DNA from: Imbricaverruca yamaguchii | Lineage: Eukaryota > Arthropoda > Thecostraca > Neoverrucidae | Direction: 5' to 3' | Assembly: GCA_034440575.1 (NCBI GenBank) | Contig: JAOTOL010001625.1 | Span: forward strand, 2,874,501 to 2,938,500 | DNA: 64,000 nucleotides | Notes under the pieces: generated by a model | Told to the model about the DNA's origin: nothing | Databases searched by the model: none | Seen by the model: the letters and a program-made list of their open reading frames with translations, nothing else | Part shown: one piece after another, positions 1-11,023 of the stretch | Numbering within the stretch: the first letter of the stretch is position 1 | How the letters are laid out: each line of letters opens with the position of its first letter | Program-made: the position numbers and the translations under genes

Positions 1-284
1 ACTCTGCTTGGCAGTAAGGATATATGCGCCTCCCTTGGTCCTCACCTGAAACTAAACCTTGGTGTGTGTTTTATTGGAATAAATCGACCCTCCTCGCTAT
101 CCAACAGGTTTCTAATTTTTATGTTTCATGTAGGTGCATTCAGTGGGCGGAAAATTTGTTTGGTTTCATCTAAATGTTTTGGTGAAGCGATGTGCGGCTG
201 GCTAAAAACCTTCAAATTGTTCATTTTATTTGCATTGTTTGTACAGAGCGTGTGCTAGGGGCATTTTTATAATCGCCGTGGTGT
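1..284. other. No recognisable feature
   Basis: Moderately AT-rich sequence without a long open frame, repeat family or tRNA-like motif that I can identify. Confidence 0.5.
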
Positions 285-757
285 TAGCAGACCAGCGTTA
301 AAATAATGGTTTTTCGTTAGTTGTGAGATGTCGAAACGAACACAGTAGGATGTCGAAATTTGCCATGAAACTAGTGGCATTTAAAATCCCTTTGGGGACT
401 TTCAGACCCAAATTTAAGTTAATGGCATACTTATGACTATCTATATCATTTGTTCTGAGATTCACACTTTAGGAACAGCTATACTCTGGATATAAAAAAC
501 TGTTATAGACTAGACACATTATAGGCAATCACTTCACCTGAAATTGCGTTGAGAAATGTTCGTGTATCACCATCCATTATCGAGAACATGAACATGATAC
601 ATATAAACGAGATACTGTTAGGAAGGCGATACGAATAATTTATAAGCACGTACCACGAAGCAAGATGTCGATTCTTCTTCGATAATGATGTCAATTGAGT
701 CTTCAGGAAGTGGTATATTCCACCCTATATCACGAATAATTTATCATCGTAGCAGAC
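285..757 (+). mobile_element. hAT-type MITE, copy 1
   Basis: A 457-bp element (293-749) is flanked by perfect 8-bp direct repeats TAGCAGAC (285-292 and 750-757). It starts CAGCGTTAAAATAATGG and ends in AATAATTTATCATCG. Three more copies at 6429, 29544 and 54726 share start, body and end, and all have 8-bp duplications. Eight-bp TSDs and CAG...CTG termini are the hAT signature. It has no coding capacity, so it is a non-autonomous miniature element. Confidence 0.9.
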
Positions 758-1523
758 AGTTGCCGAATGCGCGGCTGATCGATAGCTGCATGGGTTTTAC
801 CACATGATTGCTATTCCACTGTTCAGGCGCCCCCGATAAAGCCAAACAGTGTCATGGTGCTCTCTTAGCTTCTCTGCACTGCACTGCACGGCCAGTTGGC
901 TTACTCATTTAATATTGGCCGGTGTTGAAGCGTCATTAGGTACCAGGCTACGTTCAGGGTGTAGACTGCATACAGATGGCGTGTGCTTCACATACACTAG
1001 TCGCGTCTGAGAAACAATCCTGCATTCTCTTCTTCCAATGTTTTCTGGACTGGCCTATTCTGTAGGGGGGAGGAGAATTCTGGACTGAATTTCTTGACAG
1101 CAGTAGGGGGTGGGTCTGCAAAACGGTCACGTGCAAACATAATTTTTTTCAAGCAATGGTGTCTGACTCAGAAGTAATCGAGTTCGGTCCTAGGTTAATC
1201 CAGGTCCTCAGTGACTGAGAAAAAGTGGTTGGGCGATAGCTCGGCATGAATACATGTCGCCATTGAACTATAGTGGGGAAAATTATAACGGGGGCAAGCG
1301 CTGGTCATATTAACATTGGGTACATGTGTTTGCCATGTTCATTGCGGTAGTTAATGTACCACCATGGCAATCGCTTTGTAATGACGAGAAGGCTGCCGAA
1401 GACCGCCTCGGTTTTTTTCTTTCGGTAGTCGAAATGACAGATTGGTTGGCGTTTCATGGAAGGAGGTCAAGTTCTAAAAACTAACCGAATATTTTGGATT
1501 ATCATTTTAAGTGCTTGCGATGT
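758..1523. other. No recognisable feature
   Basis: No convincing coding frame or repeat match to the rest of the window. Confidence 0.4.
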
Positions 1524-2595
1524 CGTGCAAACATTGTCCTAAAATTACTTCACCATTAACTGTGTGGATGAAGAAAGAAGTTGCTTGGGAATAGTGAAAG
1601 ATTGGAAGAAAATAAAGGATCGCCACTTAAGGATTAAAAAAGCGGAATGCCTTTCACTTCAGTCACATGAATTTTACATTTTTAGCAGTCGTGTGTATAA
1701 TGACTGCCCACGCATGTAGCAAAATGGTAAAAACCTAAGACAAGGATGACATAGCACAATTCCATTAACTGTGAATTTCCAGATTACATGGTCAGTTATT
1801 TTACACTGAGTGTGATACTGTTCTACTCCTCGGGCGCCCACCGCATAGGGGCCCTACTGGGGAGACGCCCGGGTCCCGCGGACGGGAGATCGTCAGGCGA
1901 CCGAGGAGTTATACGTATACTCGCCTCGGGTCCCCGACCCGAGTCGACGAGCCACTTGGCCCGCGTGAGGCCCCACGGGCCCGCCCACCCCTCCGGGATA
2001 TCGGGACCAAAGAGGTGTGTTGGTCCCCCGTCACTAGCACTAGCACGGTGCGACGAGGGACCTCAACCTCCAGGACTCCGTCAACCCCGGGGGACGGGCC
2101 TTGGGGGCGCGGCTACCCGATAAAACTGAGCTGGTGGGCAGGACTGGGGAAGTTGCCTTGCCTACTCATAGTAGGGATAGTTGGTGTTGCAGGGCCAGGT
2201 GAAGGACATCAATATTGGGATGAGATGGGCATTGGAATGGGAGCGCATGGATGGAAGGACGAGTGAGGCACTTTTGGTCTCATCCCTCTCCGGTAGATGG
2301 TCGTTGTATCAGTGTCCTAAAATTACTTCACCATTAACTGTGCGGATGAAGAAAGAAGTTGCTTGGGGATAGGGAAAGATTGGAAGAAAATAAAGGATCG
2401 CCACTGAAGGATTAAAAAAGCGGAAGGCCTTTCATTTCAGTCACATGCATTTTACATTATTTAGCAGTCGTGTGTATAATGACTGCCCACACATGTGGCA
2501 AAATGGTAAAAACCTAAGACAAGGATGAAAGAGCACAATCCTATTAACTGTGACTTTCCAGGCCACATGGTCAATTATTTTGCACTGCGTGCAAA
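1524..2595. mobile_element. Composite element with 275-bp direct repeats
   Basis: Two ~275-bp direct repeats, 1540-1805 and 2310-2590, start TGTCCTAAAATTACTTC and are roughly 93% alike by eye. They flank a GC-rich ~490-bp insert. The outer edges carry the identical 8-mer CGTGCAAA at 1524-1531 and 2588-2595, as expected of an 8-bp TSD. It could be a hAT-type MITE dimerised around another repeat, or a miniature terminal-repeat element. There is no coding capacity. Confidence 0.6.
1815..2300 (+). repeat. GC-rich interspersed repeat, copy 1
   Basis: The GC-rich core of the composite element matches the reverse complement of about 18340-18890. Shared stretches include CTACTCCTCGGGCGCC-like, GGGATGAGATGGGCATTGG and AAGTTGCC-like blocks. 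Small open frames run through it but do not align between copies, so it looks like a decayed transposon fragment of unknown class. Confidence 0.6.
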
Positions 2596-3259
2596 TGCTT
2601 CACATTGATGTAAACTCAGACGAGCAGTTTGCAGCAGAACAGCTTCACTTATGCAAGAACCACCAGCTGGTGAAGAGGAGGCCGTCTAGCGATCGCAGCC
2701 GAGGATAACGATGTGGAGTTGCCTTTCTGGCAACTGCACATCGTTACGGCTGCCGTCTGTGGCCGGTTGGAAAATTGAATAGGCTTTTTTTTTACTGCGC
2801 GAAAAGTTGACAATGAATACGTTTGTTGTCTGCGACTGGCGGCACGTTTCGGAACGCGTAGCCGAATGCAGGCCGATTTTTACAGACAAAATTGAACTCT
2901 GGATGGGCACTCTCGTTGGTTGTTGGGCTTTTCAATGCGCATCTACTGCAGTGGTCATGCAGCCACGTCAAGTGCTCAAGTGCTACAGCTGTTGGAGGAC
3001 GTCTGTGCGGGCTGAGTAGCTCGGGTGTTGCCACCCGTGTAGAGTGAAGCGCCCTCAGATGCGACGCCAATGACACCACCTCTCCTTGCGATGGGTGGTC
3101 AATGGCGGGAAGCTTCCGTATGGCCGATGAGCATGAACATGTCACGTTGTCTATGCCAAGTTTGGCCCTAGCGACTCAAAAACGAAGCTAGCTGTAGCAT
3201 CCGCCCACGTCGATTTTGAGTAGCTTGTCTTGCATGAAGTTAGCACAATTAGGTTCACA
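2596..3259. other. No recognisable feature
   Basis: Overlapping open frames on both strands around 2690-3145 have no recognisable domain, and no repeat was matched. Confidence 0.4.
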
Positions 3260-4102
3260 TCAACCCGTCCCGTCTCGGGGGGTCTTCAACCGTCCCCTCA
3301 GGTTTTTCCCGGATATTGGACGAACGGCGCGCGGCAGCTCGCCCAAATTTGGCATGCCTTTTCCCACATAAATTTGGCATGCTGTTTAAAATTGTTTGAA
3401 GTCAGGTCATCTAGGATCAACGAGTTAGTCAAGGCCAAGTGAGGTCACCTCCAAAAATGTTGAACCAATCGTCACGCTTTAAAGGATGCAGATATTTTAA
3501 TGAAACTTTCAGCGTTTGCTTATTTTTAGAGATGCAACAAAACGTACGAGTGGAATTTTTCACTTTCTTTTCGTTTTTGACTACATATACATTTTGCGTA
3601 TTTGCCAAATTGGAGTTTAAATAGAGGATTCTGGCTAAAGTAAACATTTTTTATTAGAGCAAGTTGACTTCCAACAACGTTTCTCGGTCTGCTGTACGCA
3701 TTGGAATAGGAAAGTGAAAAAAATTTTGAACTCAAAATTTTGAAATTTCCCCCAAAAAAATGGGAGAGGAGGCAAAAAGTTCTAGCGCTGGTCGATTTTG
3801 CTGTCCTTTTCTCATTCCAAATAAGTTTTGTTTTTTCATATATCTCCCAAAGTGAACTCGCCAGAGTCAAAAACATTATGTAAGTCGTGAAAAGTCGTGA
3901 AAAAAATCTAGCCCCATGGTTACGTCACTTCTGGGGGGGGATGTTTTGAGGGGGTGGACCCGGACCCTACTCGTCGAGCGCTTTCCGATGACACTTCTTG
4001 TTTTCGTGCGATGCTTAGTTTGAATTTTAGAGGGGGGTTACTAACCGCCTCCCCCCTCGAGACGGGGTGTGAGGATCTGACCGGAAAGATGGCGCGGGTT
4101 AA
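3260..4102 (+). mobile_element. TTAA-type element P, copy 1 (835 bp)
   Basis: Element 3264-4098 begins CCCGTCCCGTCTCGG and ends GATGGCGCGGG. It is flanked by TCAA (3260-3263) and TTAA (4099-4102). Related copies lie at 34327-35145 and, reversed and truncated, at 9440-10029, always abutting TTAA or a one-base variant. A TTAA target with short inverted ends is typical of piggyBac-like non-autonomous elements. No transposase is encoded. Confidence 0.75.
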
Positions 4103-4807
4103 TGTACGTGCTGTACATCGAGTACAAGCGTGAATATCGTATAATTTAATTTTAATTTAATCGTATAATATAATTTTGAGAACAAGGAGAAATAAGGGCA
4201 CCGTTGACCATTTCATTGATATCTTAATTCAGTTGAGGAATTGTATTCAACCTTGTTTCGATATACAACTCCCGTCTAATTTTAGTGACCGCAGTCCATT
4301 AATTCGAAAAGCAAACGCATTTTTATTCGATGGTAGACCTTTTAGACGCATTTTACCAAACATAAGTAAGACGTACATTTTTGCATGATCCTTCGAAAAG
4401 TGCATCACATTTTACGCAAAGATCCGCTAGTTGATGTCTTGACACGGAAAATATTAATTGTTGCATCGAAAATTGGACATGCTTCCTTGACAGGTTCTCA
4501 TCCGCATCTAATTATTTGTTTCTGGTTCCGCTTTGCAGTCACCCTTTCCCCACCAGATATACAGGCTCCGGTATTTTGCGTTTTCATGTCGACCATTTTC
4601 GTGCACCAGTTACCAAATGCCGAGTGTTTTGATCCGACCATAAAAGGGCGTATATCAAATTAGGGCTGAACGGGCTGCATCAGTCTGCTCCATCATGTAT
4701 CCAGGCGATGGTCAATTTGTCACAATTTGTCGCCACAACCGTTCCCGGAAAAGCGGAAGAAGATGGTTGTCGCTCCCCACATCCATTCAGAGTCGGCGTG
4801 CGACTGA
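4103..4807. other. AT-rich spacer
   Basis: An AT-rich stretch around 4140-4180 is followed by unremarkable sequence. Short open frames at 4176-4663 have no recognisable domain. Confidence 0.4.
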
Positions 4808-5215
4808 GAGCCTGCGGACGTGCAGAGAGCCTCGGCTCCTGTCGGTACACGTCGCACTGTCCTCACACCAGGGCATCCTGTCTGCCTGGGCACTGCTCGA
4901 CTGTCAAGACTAAGGTCGTGCAGAGAGCCTCGGTTCCTGTCGGTACACGTCGCACTGTCCTCACACCAGGGCATCCTGTCTGCCTGGGCGCTGCTCGACT
5001 GTCAAGACTAAGGTCGTGCAGAGAGCCTCGGTTCCTGTCGGTACACGTCGCACTGTCCTCACACCAGGGCATCCTGTCTGCCTGGGCGCTGCTCGACTGT
5101 CAAGACTAAGGTCGTGCAGAGAACCTCGGTTCCTGTCGGTACGCGTCGCACTGTCCTCACACAGGGATATCCTATCTGTCTGCCCTGGCGCTGCTCGACA
5201 GTCACGACTGCAGAC
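4808..5215. repeat. 98-bp minisatellite, about 4 copies
   Basis: Units starting GCAGAGAGCCTCGG recur at 4820, 4918, 5016 and 5114, an exact 98-bp step, and the last unit decays after about 5190. Because 98 is not a multiple of 3, each unit shifts the reading frame, so the open frames here are repeat artefacts. Confidence 0.9.
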
Positions 5216-5642
5216 GACTGTGTTGGCGACGATGAGTGTAAAACACGCCGCTCCGGTCCTTTTATGGAGTCCGCTTGTGCACCGTTCAAACTCACAAACA
5301 TGGAGGCCCGTGAAACGTTGCCGCCGCCAGCAGCACTACTGAATCAGCAAGAATGCAGTGACTGCTCTAGGTGTGCTCCGCGATTATTGTGCCATCCTGG
5401 GTAGCCTACTGGTCGAGAGCTATGAATGAAATTATAACAGCTGGCAGGACTTGTCTGTGCAATGAAATACATCGAGAAACCATAGGAAAACCGTGTCGTG
5501 TTCATGACTGGAATTGTGATGGACCCAATCGTTGTCATCCACAAGTTTCCCTTCTTGTAATTTTGTATTGTCTATTATCCGGAGCCAGAATCCGAGACAG
5601 TCTAGTTTCAGCCAACATGCAACGCGACATTAGTCTGGAAAT
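5216..5642. other. No recognisable feature
   Basis: Unique-looking sequence with short open frames only. Confidence 0.4.
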
Positions 5643-5829
5643 TAAAGTGATTTTGAGGGGACGAGTAGCCTAGGGGTAAGTTGCTCGACTCACCATCGAA
5701 AGGTTGTGAGTTCGAGTCTCACCTGTCGCTACTCTTCGCCCGCGACCAATCGGCGTGAGAGATTGGCGACGCTACATGACTCAACGGTCGATGTGTCGTA
5801 AAACCAATAACCAACTAAAGTGATTTTGA
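5643..5829 (+). mobile_element. tRNA-derived SINE, family 2, copy 1
   Basis: A 159-bp SINE (5657-5815) is bounded by a perfect 14-bp TSD TAAAGTGATTTTGA (5643-5656, 5816-5829). The head looks like a tRNA gene: GTAGCCTAGGGGTAAG (box A region) and GAGTTCGAGTCTC (box B). The tail has a hairpin (GGCGACGCTACATGAC... to ...GTCGATGTGTCG) and ends in an ACCAATAACCAAC tail. This is the layout of a pol III-transcribed, LINE-mobilised SINE. Confidence 0.92.
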
Positions 5830-6420
5830 AAGGTCGCGCTGCTTATGAACACCAATTTCTTCCCACTTTGTTTTGTTCTTAAGCTTGCTTTCAATTTTTC
5901 CATGTTCAAAATATTGGCGAATCTACAGCTCGTCGGTCCACTTTCAGGTCGCATGCTACGCTAATTCGTAAGTGAGGTACACTAAAAATATTCCATAATC
6001 AGATCCTAAATTAACTGATCTGATAATACTAGGTAATACAGATTGAAAGAAGAAGTAAGATAGATCTTCCCCTCGTTATTGGAAGTGAGAAGTTATATTT
6101 TCCTCCTTATTATCTTAATTCACTTTTGGGGGGAGGACAAGGAATTTCCGAAACGTGGTTGGATGTTCAAGCGAGTTCGACCACTCCAAAAATAAATTAT
6201 ATGTTGTGATCAGAAAATTTCAAATTCCCTGAATCTTTTTGGAAGGGGTTCGTCGAAGGCTTGCGACCTTGTATAACCTTCAGGTCACTAGCGGAACAAC
6301 GTGGTGTGGGACCATGAAATGTTAATTATAGGACATTGATAATTTTCTGTTGCAGTTACTGTAATACTATCAGCGCGCTGCAAGTAACTTTGCTGCAGTG
6401 ACGTTAGTTAATGACGTTAG
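5830..6420. other. No recognisable feature
   Basis: AT-rich spacer with no repeat match found by eye. Confidence 0.4.
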
Positions 6421-6917
6421 TGTCAATGCAGGGCTAAAATAATGGTTTTTCGTTAGGTGTGAAATGTCAAAACGAGTACAGCAGGATGTCGAAATTTGCC
6501 ATGAAATTAGTGTCCTTTAAAATACTTTTGATGTCTTTCAGACTCAGATTTGAGCCAATGGTGCAGGTACTTATGACTGCACCTTTCTTATTTGTTCCGA
6601 GATTCATAATTTAGGAAGAACTATATTCGGGATAGGGAGAATAATCCTATGCTATAAACTTGCAGTCTTTGCCTTATCACATTATAGATAATCACTTTAC
6701 CTTGAAATTGGATTGCGAAATATTCTTGTATTACCATTCCTTATGGAGAGCATTGACATGCTACTTGTGAGATACTGTTAGAAAGGAGACATGAAGACTT
6801 CGTAAGGCCCCATCAAGGAGCAGGATGTCGATACTTTTTTGAGAAGGATGTCAATGGAGTGTTCAATAAGTGGTATATTCCACCCTATTTACCGAATAAT
6901 TTAACACTGTGTCAATG
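6421..6917 (+). mobile_element. hAT-type MITE, copy 2
   Basis: A 481-bp element (6429-6909) starts CAGGGCTAAAATAATGG and ends AATAATTTAACACTG. It is flanked by perfect 8-bp duplications TGTCAATG (6421-6428, 6910-6917). It matches copies at 293, 29544 and 54726. Confidence 0.93.
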
Positions 6918-8187
6918 TCTGGATATCATTTGAGGGGATGGGGTGAACACAGGAAAGCAGTGTGGGGGCTGACATTGGTTGGGGTGCCTATGGAGTCACA
7001 TGTTAAAAGGTGAAATTATTTGGGGAGGATGTCCCTCCAAAAATGTACTAAATGGATAGCCATGGTGGGAAGGCAGATACACCGGTACTGGGCGTTTTTC
7101 CGCCGCCTTATATCATCCCACCTTTAATTCTTTAGACGTATGCTTTCCGAAGAAAGTTGGAAGATGTTGTTTTTTTCTTGTGGATGTTCGGAGGCCTCAG
7201 TGGATGCTCATTTGGAACATATGGGTGCTCAGACACCAACAACTGGTTAGATCACCTCCCGCGTATCCATGTAAACGCCTCCCCCCGCAAAAAAGACCGG
7301 GCAAAGAGTGACTCAAAACGACCGATGCGGTCTTAGCCGTCATCACAATTGTCAGAGGAGCGGTATTCAAGCATAATAATGCGAGAATAGTGCCCTTTGT
7401 TGGAGGTGTGGAGGTGCTCAGAGGGTAATTGGTGGAAGCAAAATACCAGCAATAATAAGAAAATAATTATGGGCCATAGCATTCGCCGACTAGATCTATC
7501 GGTTCATGAAAATGATTGGTACACGTATCATTCATTTAATAATAAGAGCTGACACGTGTATTCATTCGATGGGCGCCAATAGCGTTGGAGGAGCACGCTC
7601 CTTCTCCACAAGTATGCAAAACGCCACCCATGTTGCCGACCAAAGAAAAGAAAGCTGGTTAAACATTGAGCAACTAGACGTTCACTGATTCAAAACATGC
7701 TGCAGAAAAAAACAAAAAATTTCTTCTGTGCCTGGGCGCGCATGTCGCGACTGCGCGTGGAAACTTTCACACGGAGGATTTTCCACTAGTGTGCACGCGG
7801 AGCGATGGCACCGCAATATTCGCCCTTATCGACGAGACGGTCCGAACAGACTGACCGCCGTTGCCCAGACATCTCACACCACCATTGCCTTGTTTAGACA
7901 GTCGTGGAGAGACTGGTATTTATTTGCAGATCAGCACGCCATTATATTTAATGACGTATTACCTCACGTCATTCGTGTAAAACTTTATTCATTAATATAC
8001 TATGGGCATATATGACTGACGAATATACTACCATGTGTATACTGATATGCTGCGAATGCGAATACCTGCTAAAACTGTCCATTCAAGCTCCTGAAATTCG
8101 TTTTCGAAACCAGTCTTCGTTTAAAGCTCGACTGTGGGAGTTGCGTTGCTACTTACCTAAATTACCTTGACACAGGACCTAAAGGAC
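6918..8187. other. No recognisable feature
   Basis: No gene, SINE or MITE recognised. Small open frames at 7506-8015 show no domain. Confidence 0.35.
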
Positions 8188-8618
8188 TTCACACCTACCG
8201 TAATCTAGACGCACTGTCGGAGTCGACGCAAAGCTAGCCGACAGCATGGGACCCAATGAGTGCGCCGATTTTACCATTGGGCCGGCCTTGCGTCAGCTGT
8301 TTGCCGAGTTCCACAAAACGCTGATGATTTCCGAGCAGACATAGTTGGGTTTTCTCAACTTTTTCTGCTCGGCGCACCAGCGGCCTTGACACAAGGTTGA
8401 CAGACTACTAGGGATAAACTGCGGTCGCCATATTTGCTAATCTTCGGCGGATTGGGGCTACATCGGCTGCGGCTTTTCGGCTTGTAAGTTGCATAGTCCG
8501 TCCGTATTGCGTATCCTATCTCGTCAATGCGCTAGCTTTTTTGCGTCGAGATTACGCTAGGTGTGAACATGTTGATTAGGTGGGATGCGTCCCACCTAAT
8601 GCCGTAAGTCACACCTAG
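8188..8618. repeat. Foldback-rich repeat with terminal inverted repeats and T-box-like half-sites
   Basis: The block TTCACACCTACCGTAATCT at 8188 recurs inverted at 8542-8567 (about 23 of 25 bases), followed on both sides by a GACGCAA...AGCTAGC block. Inside are hairpins CCCAATG/CATTGGG (8252, 8275), CCGAGCAGA/TCTGCTCGG (8331, 8364) and AGTTG/CAACT (8343, 8356). Just outside lies a perfect 11-bp palindrome (8575-8600, 4-nt loop) nested in a 10-bp inverted pair (8557-8566, 8609-8618). A foldback or MITE-type element is likely. Confidence 0.65.
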
Positions 8619-8640
8619 TGGACAAAAATACCACCTGCCT

Positions 8641-9140
8641 ATGGGAGCTTCAATGGAGAAACAGCCAAAACCAAATCTCAACATAATTCCGGGACCGGAA
8701 GTGACCTTCCCTTGGAATGGAAATGTGACTTCCGCGCATTTTTATCATGAACAAAATGGAAGCAAGTTGGTAGCACTAAATATCTGTTCACACCGCAACG
8801 GGATGGAATGAGAAACCGCGCTGCCAGCCGTTCGCCTGGGATTGTGTGACGTAACATGACCAAATATGGTAAGCGACCACCCCGGCCGTTTTGGCTTTGG
8901 CTTTGGCCCTTGTCGGTGTGAATCGGAGATGGGTCAGACGAGAAACAGAGCCATTTGGCACGAACAGGAAGAGTTGAATTGAAGCAAACTTTTGTATCAG
9001 CCTCGTGGCGTTCTGTTGTTGACGAACACGGAGCAAAGGATGCCATTGAGAGATAGGTCAACTTTGGGGATGGAGATGGAGTATTTGCTCAATATTTCAG
9101 GCAAAACTGGTCTAATATTTAAATATAACATTTATCCTAC
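8641..9140. other. Possible intron/flank of the HARBI1-like fragment
   Basis: Minus-strand open frames at 8678-9061 cover this stretch, but I could not align them with later parts of a Harbinger transposase. Nothing else is recognised. Confidence 0.3.
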
Positions 9141-9412
9141 CTGATAGCTATCGCTAGCCTCCCCGCTGGTGCTACAGAAGCCCTGTAGTTCGTGTCCATG
9201 TGCTGTAGTTTTGGTCCCACTAGATTAACTAATTCATCACATCTTCCTAGGGTCATTCGGTAAGCCCCATAAAAGGGAGGGTCCAGACGCTCCTTCCTCT
9301 TCAAGCTCGTGAACTCGCCGCGCTCTTCACGACGCAATAATGACTGGCGTACCCAGCTCCTAGGTCGGGCATCATCCAGAAACATGAGTAAACGCGAATC
9401 GTCTTCTTCCAT
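9141..9412 (-). pseudogene. HARBI1-like (PIF/Harbinger transposase) N-terminal exon
   Basis: From the ATG at 9412-9410, 90 codons and two bases run to 9141. The product resembles the helical N-terminal region of HARBI1-like nucleases: a basic R-S-W-V-R...L-L-R-R-E-E-R-G-E-F segment, a middle ending D-E-L-V-N-L-V-G-P, then D-T-N-Y-R-A-S-V-A-P-A-G-R-L-A-I-A-I-R, where relatives continue with R-F-L-A-T-G. The frame stops exactly there, at an AG|GTAGGA junction that reads as a splice donor (9141/9140). No catalytic DDE part was found to the left. A truncated TTAA element abuts 24 bp upstream of the ATG. Relatives are usually autonomous transposases, so this is probably a relic; a domesticated gene is possible but unsupported. 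Confidence 0.6.
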
Positions 9413-9435
9413 CTTCAGCACGTAACCCTCGACGC

Positions 9436-10029
9436 TTAACCCGCGCAGTCTTTCCGGTCAAGTCCTCCCACCCCGTCTCGGGGGAGGGCGGTTGAAGACC
9501 CCCCTCTATAATCCAAACTAAGCATCGAACGAAAACGAAAGAGGTGTCATCGGAAAGCGCTCGACGAGTAGGGTCCGGGACCACCCTCCAAAGCAATTTC
9601 TCCGCAAAAGTGACGTCACCGGGGGGCTAAATTTTCACTTTTCACGACTTACGTTATGCTTTTGACTCTGGGGAGTTCATTTTGGGGATATATGAAAGAA
9701 ACAAAATTTATTTGGAATAAGGACGGCGAAATCGACCAGGGATATATTTTTTGGGGCCCACAAAATTCATTTCATTTTTTTAATTTCATAATTTCGAGTT
9801 TTCAAGTTTTCTTTAATTTTCCAATGGGTAGAGCAGACCGAGAAACGTTGGAAGTCAACTTGCCCTTATAACAAATGCTTACTTTAGCCAGAATCCTGTA
9901 TTTGAACTGCAATTTGGCAAATACGCAAAATTTATATGTAGTCAAAAACGAAAAAAAATGAAATTCCTCTAGTACGTTTTGTTACATCCGTGAAGATAAG
10001 CAAACGCTGAAAGTTTCATTAAAATATTC
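9436..10029 (-). mobile_element. TTAA-type element P, copy 3 (truncated)
   Basis: TTAA (9436-9439) is followed by CCCGCGCAGTCTTTCCGG, the right end of element P in reverse. The body matches copies 1 and 2 (pieces such as GAAACGTTGGAAGTCAACTT and GCAAACGCTGAAAGTTTCA) until about 10029, where the similarity stops, so one end is missing. Confidence 0.75.
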
Positions 10030-10520
10030 GGCTTGTAAGTTGAACTAGATATTCATTTGCGGTCTTTTTTTCGATGTTGCTAAAACGAAGAGACAGATGA
10101 AGTCTGCAAAAAGGCAACGTGTGTAACGTGGCGGAATGTTCATCGGATTTTCCTCCTCCAGGCGACACTGGCCCCTTTCCCCGGGTACAAACGCTGTTGT
10201 TGTTCCCCTCCCCCCACTGGGAAGTTGTGGGGCCCCAAAAAATCGCACCGGGGCCACTGAAGATCCAATTGAAGGCTAAGCAATTCGCTGTGTTGGTGCT
10301 CTGCAAGTATCGTGTTGTACGGTGAGCTGGACTTGGGTACACGTTCCTCGCAATTTCATTGTTTGTCAATGTCAATTTGTCTCTCGCTTTCACCTACATT
10401 TTCGGCGACCTACCTGTGCTATGATGGTAGTGGGGCGCACCGCACCGTCGGGCTATGGCCGGTGATGTATTGATGTGTTCTGAAGTTTTGTAAAGTACTC
10501 TGATATATATGAGCTGCGTG
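10030..10520. other. No recognisable feature
   Basis: Contains an imperfect GGGGCCCC-type inverted pair near 10230-10255 but no gene. Confidence 0.35.
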
Positions 10521-11020
10521 TTTGCACCAACTGCGTATCAGGCGTGCATTGGTGAGCGACGAGAGGGGGAGGGGGAGAGGGGAGGACGGCAGGAGGGCCC
10601 GTGCTGACGGCGGCGCCGGTGGGGCAGGGTCGGCCGGCGAGCCGGCGAGGGGTCGTTTTTGCCGCCTGCGGAGCGGTGGGGCGCCGCGGGCGATCAATAC
10701 CAAGCGGCTGAGTGTGTCCGGGACGACCGACCTCTCACAATGGTACGCCGGCGTCGGCGCCGGCGCGGCCCGGCCGCCACGTCGCCTGCCTGACCGTCGC
10801 AGTCCGTCGTTGGCGTAGGTCGGGTAGCCCGTGACACCTCCCCTCCCCATCGCATCCCATCTCCGGCCGTCGCCGCCGGCAGTCGCGCTAGGTCAGCTGA
10901 CGGCCGTCGGTAACTGTCGGGGTGGGGCGACGGGCGGTGGATGTGGCCGTAGAAGACAGACGACATGGGTGTTCGAGGTGGGTGGGGCGGACAGACGGGC
11001 CAAGGGCGACGACCGCCGTC
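10521..11020. other. GC/CpG-rich stretch
   Basis: About 500 bp of CpG-rich DNA keeps frames open on both strands (10419-10966). Composition, not coding, explains these. It could be a CpG island or promoter of an unseen gene, but no exon or core promoter motif was identified. Confidence 0.4.
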
Positions 11021-11023
11021 TCA

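Noticed and set aside
5657..5740. tRNA gene (box A and box B present)
   Set aside because: No complete cloverleaf; SINE body, tail and TSD show a retroposon. The same applies to the heads at 21958, 30010, 31196, 50481, 52600 and 54292.
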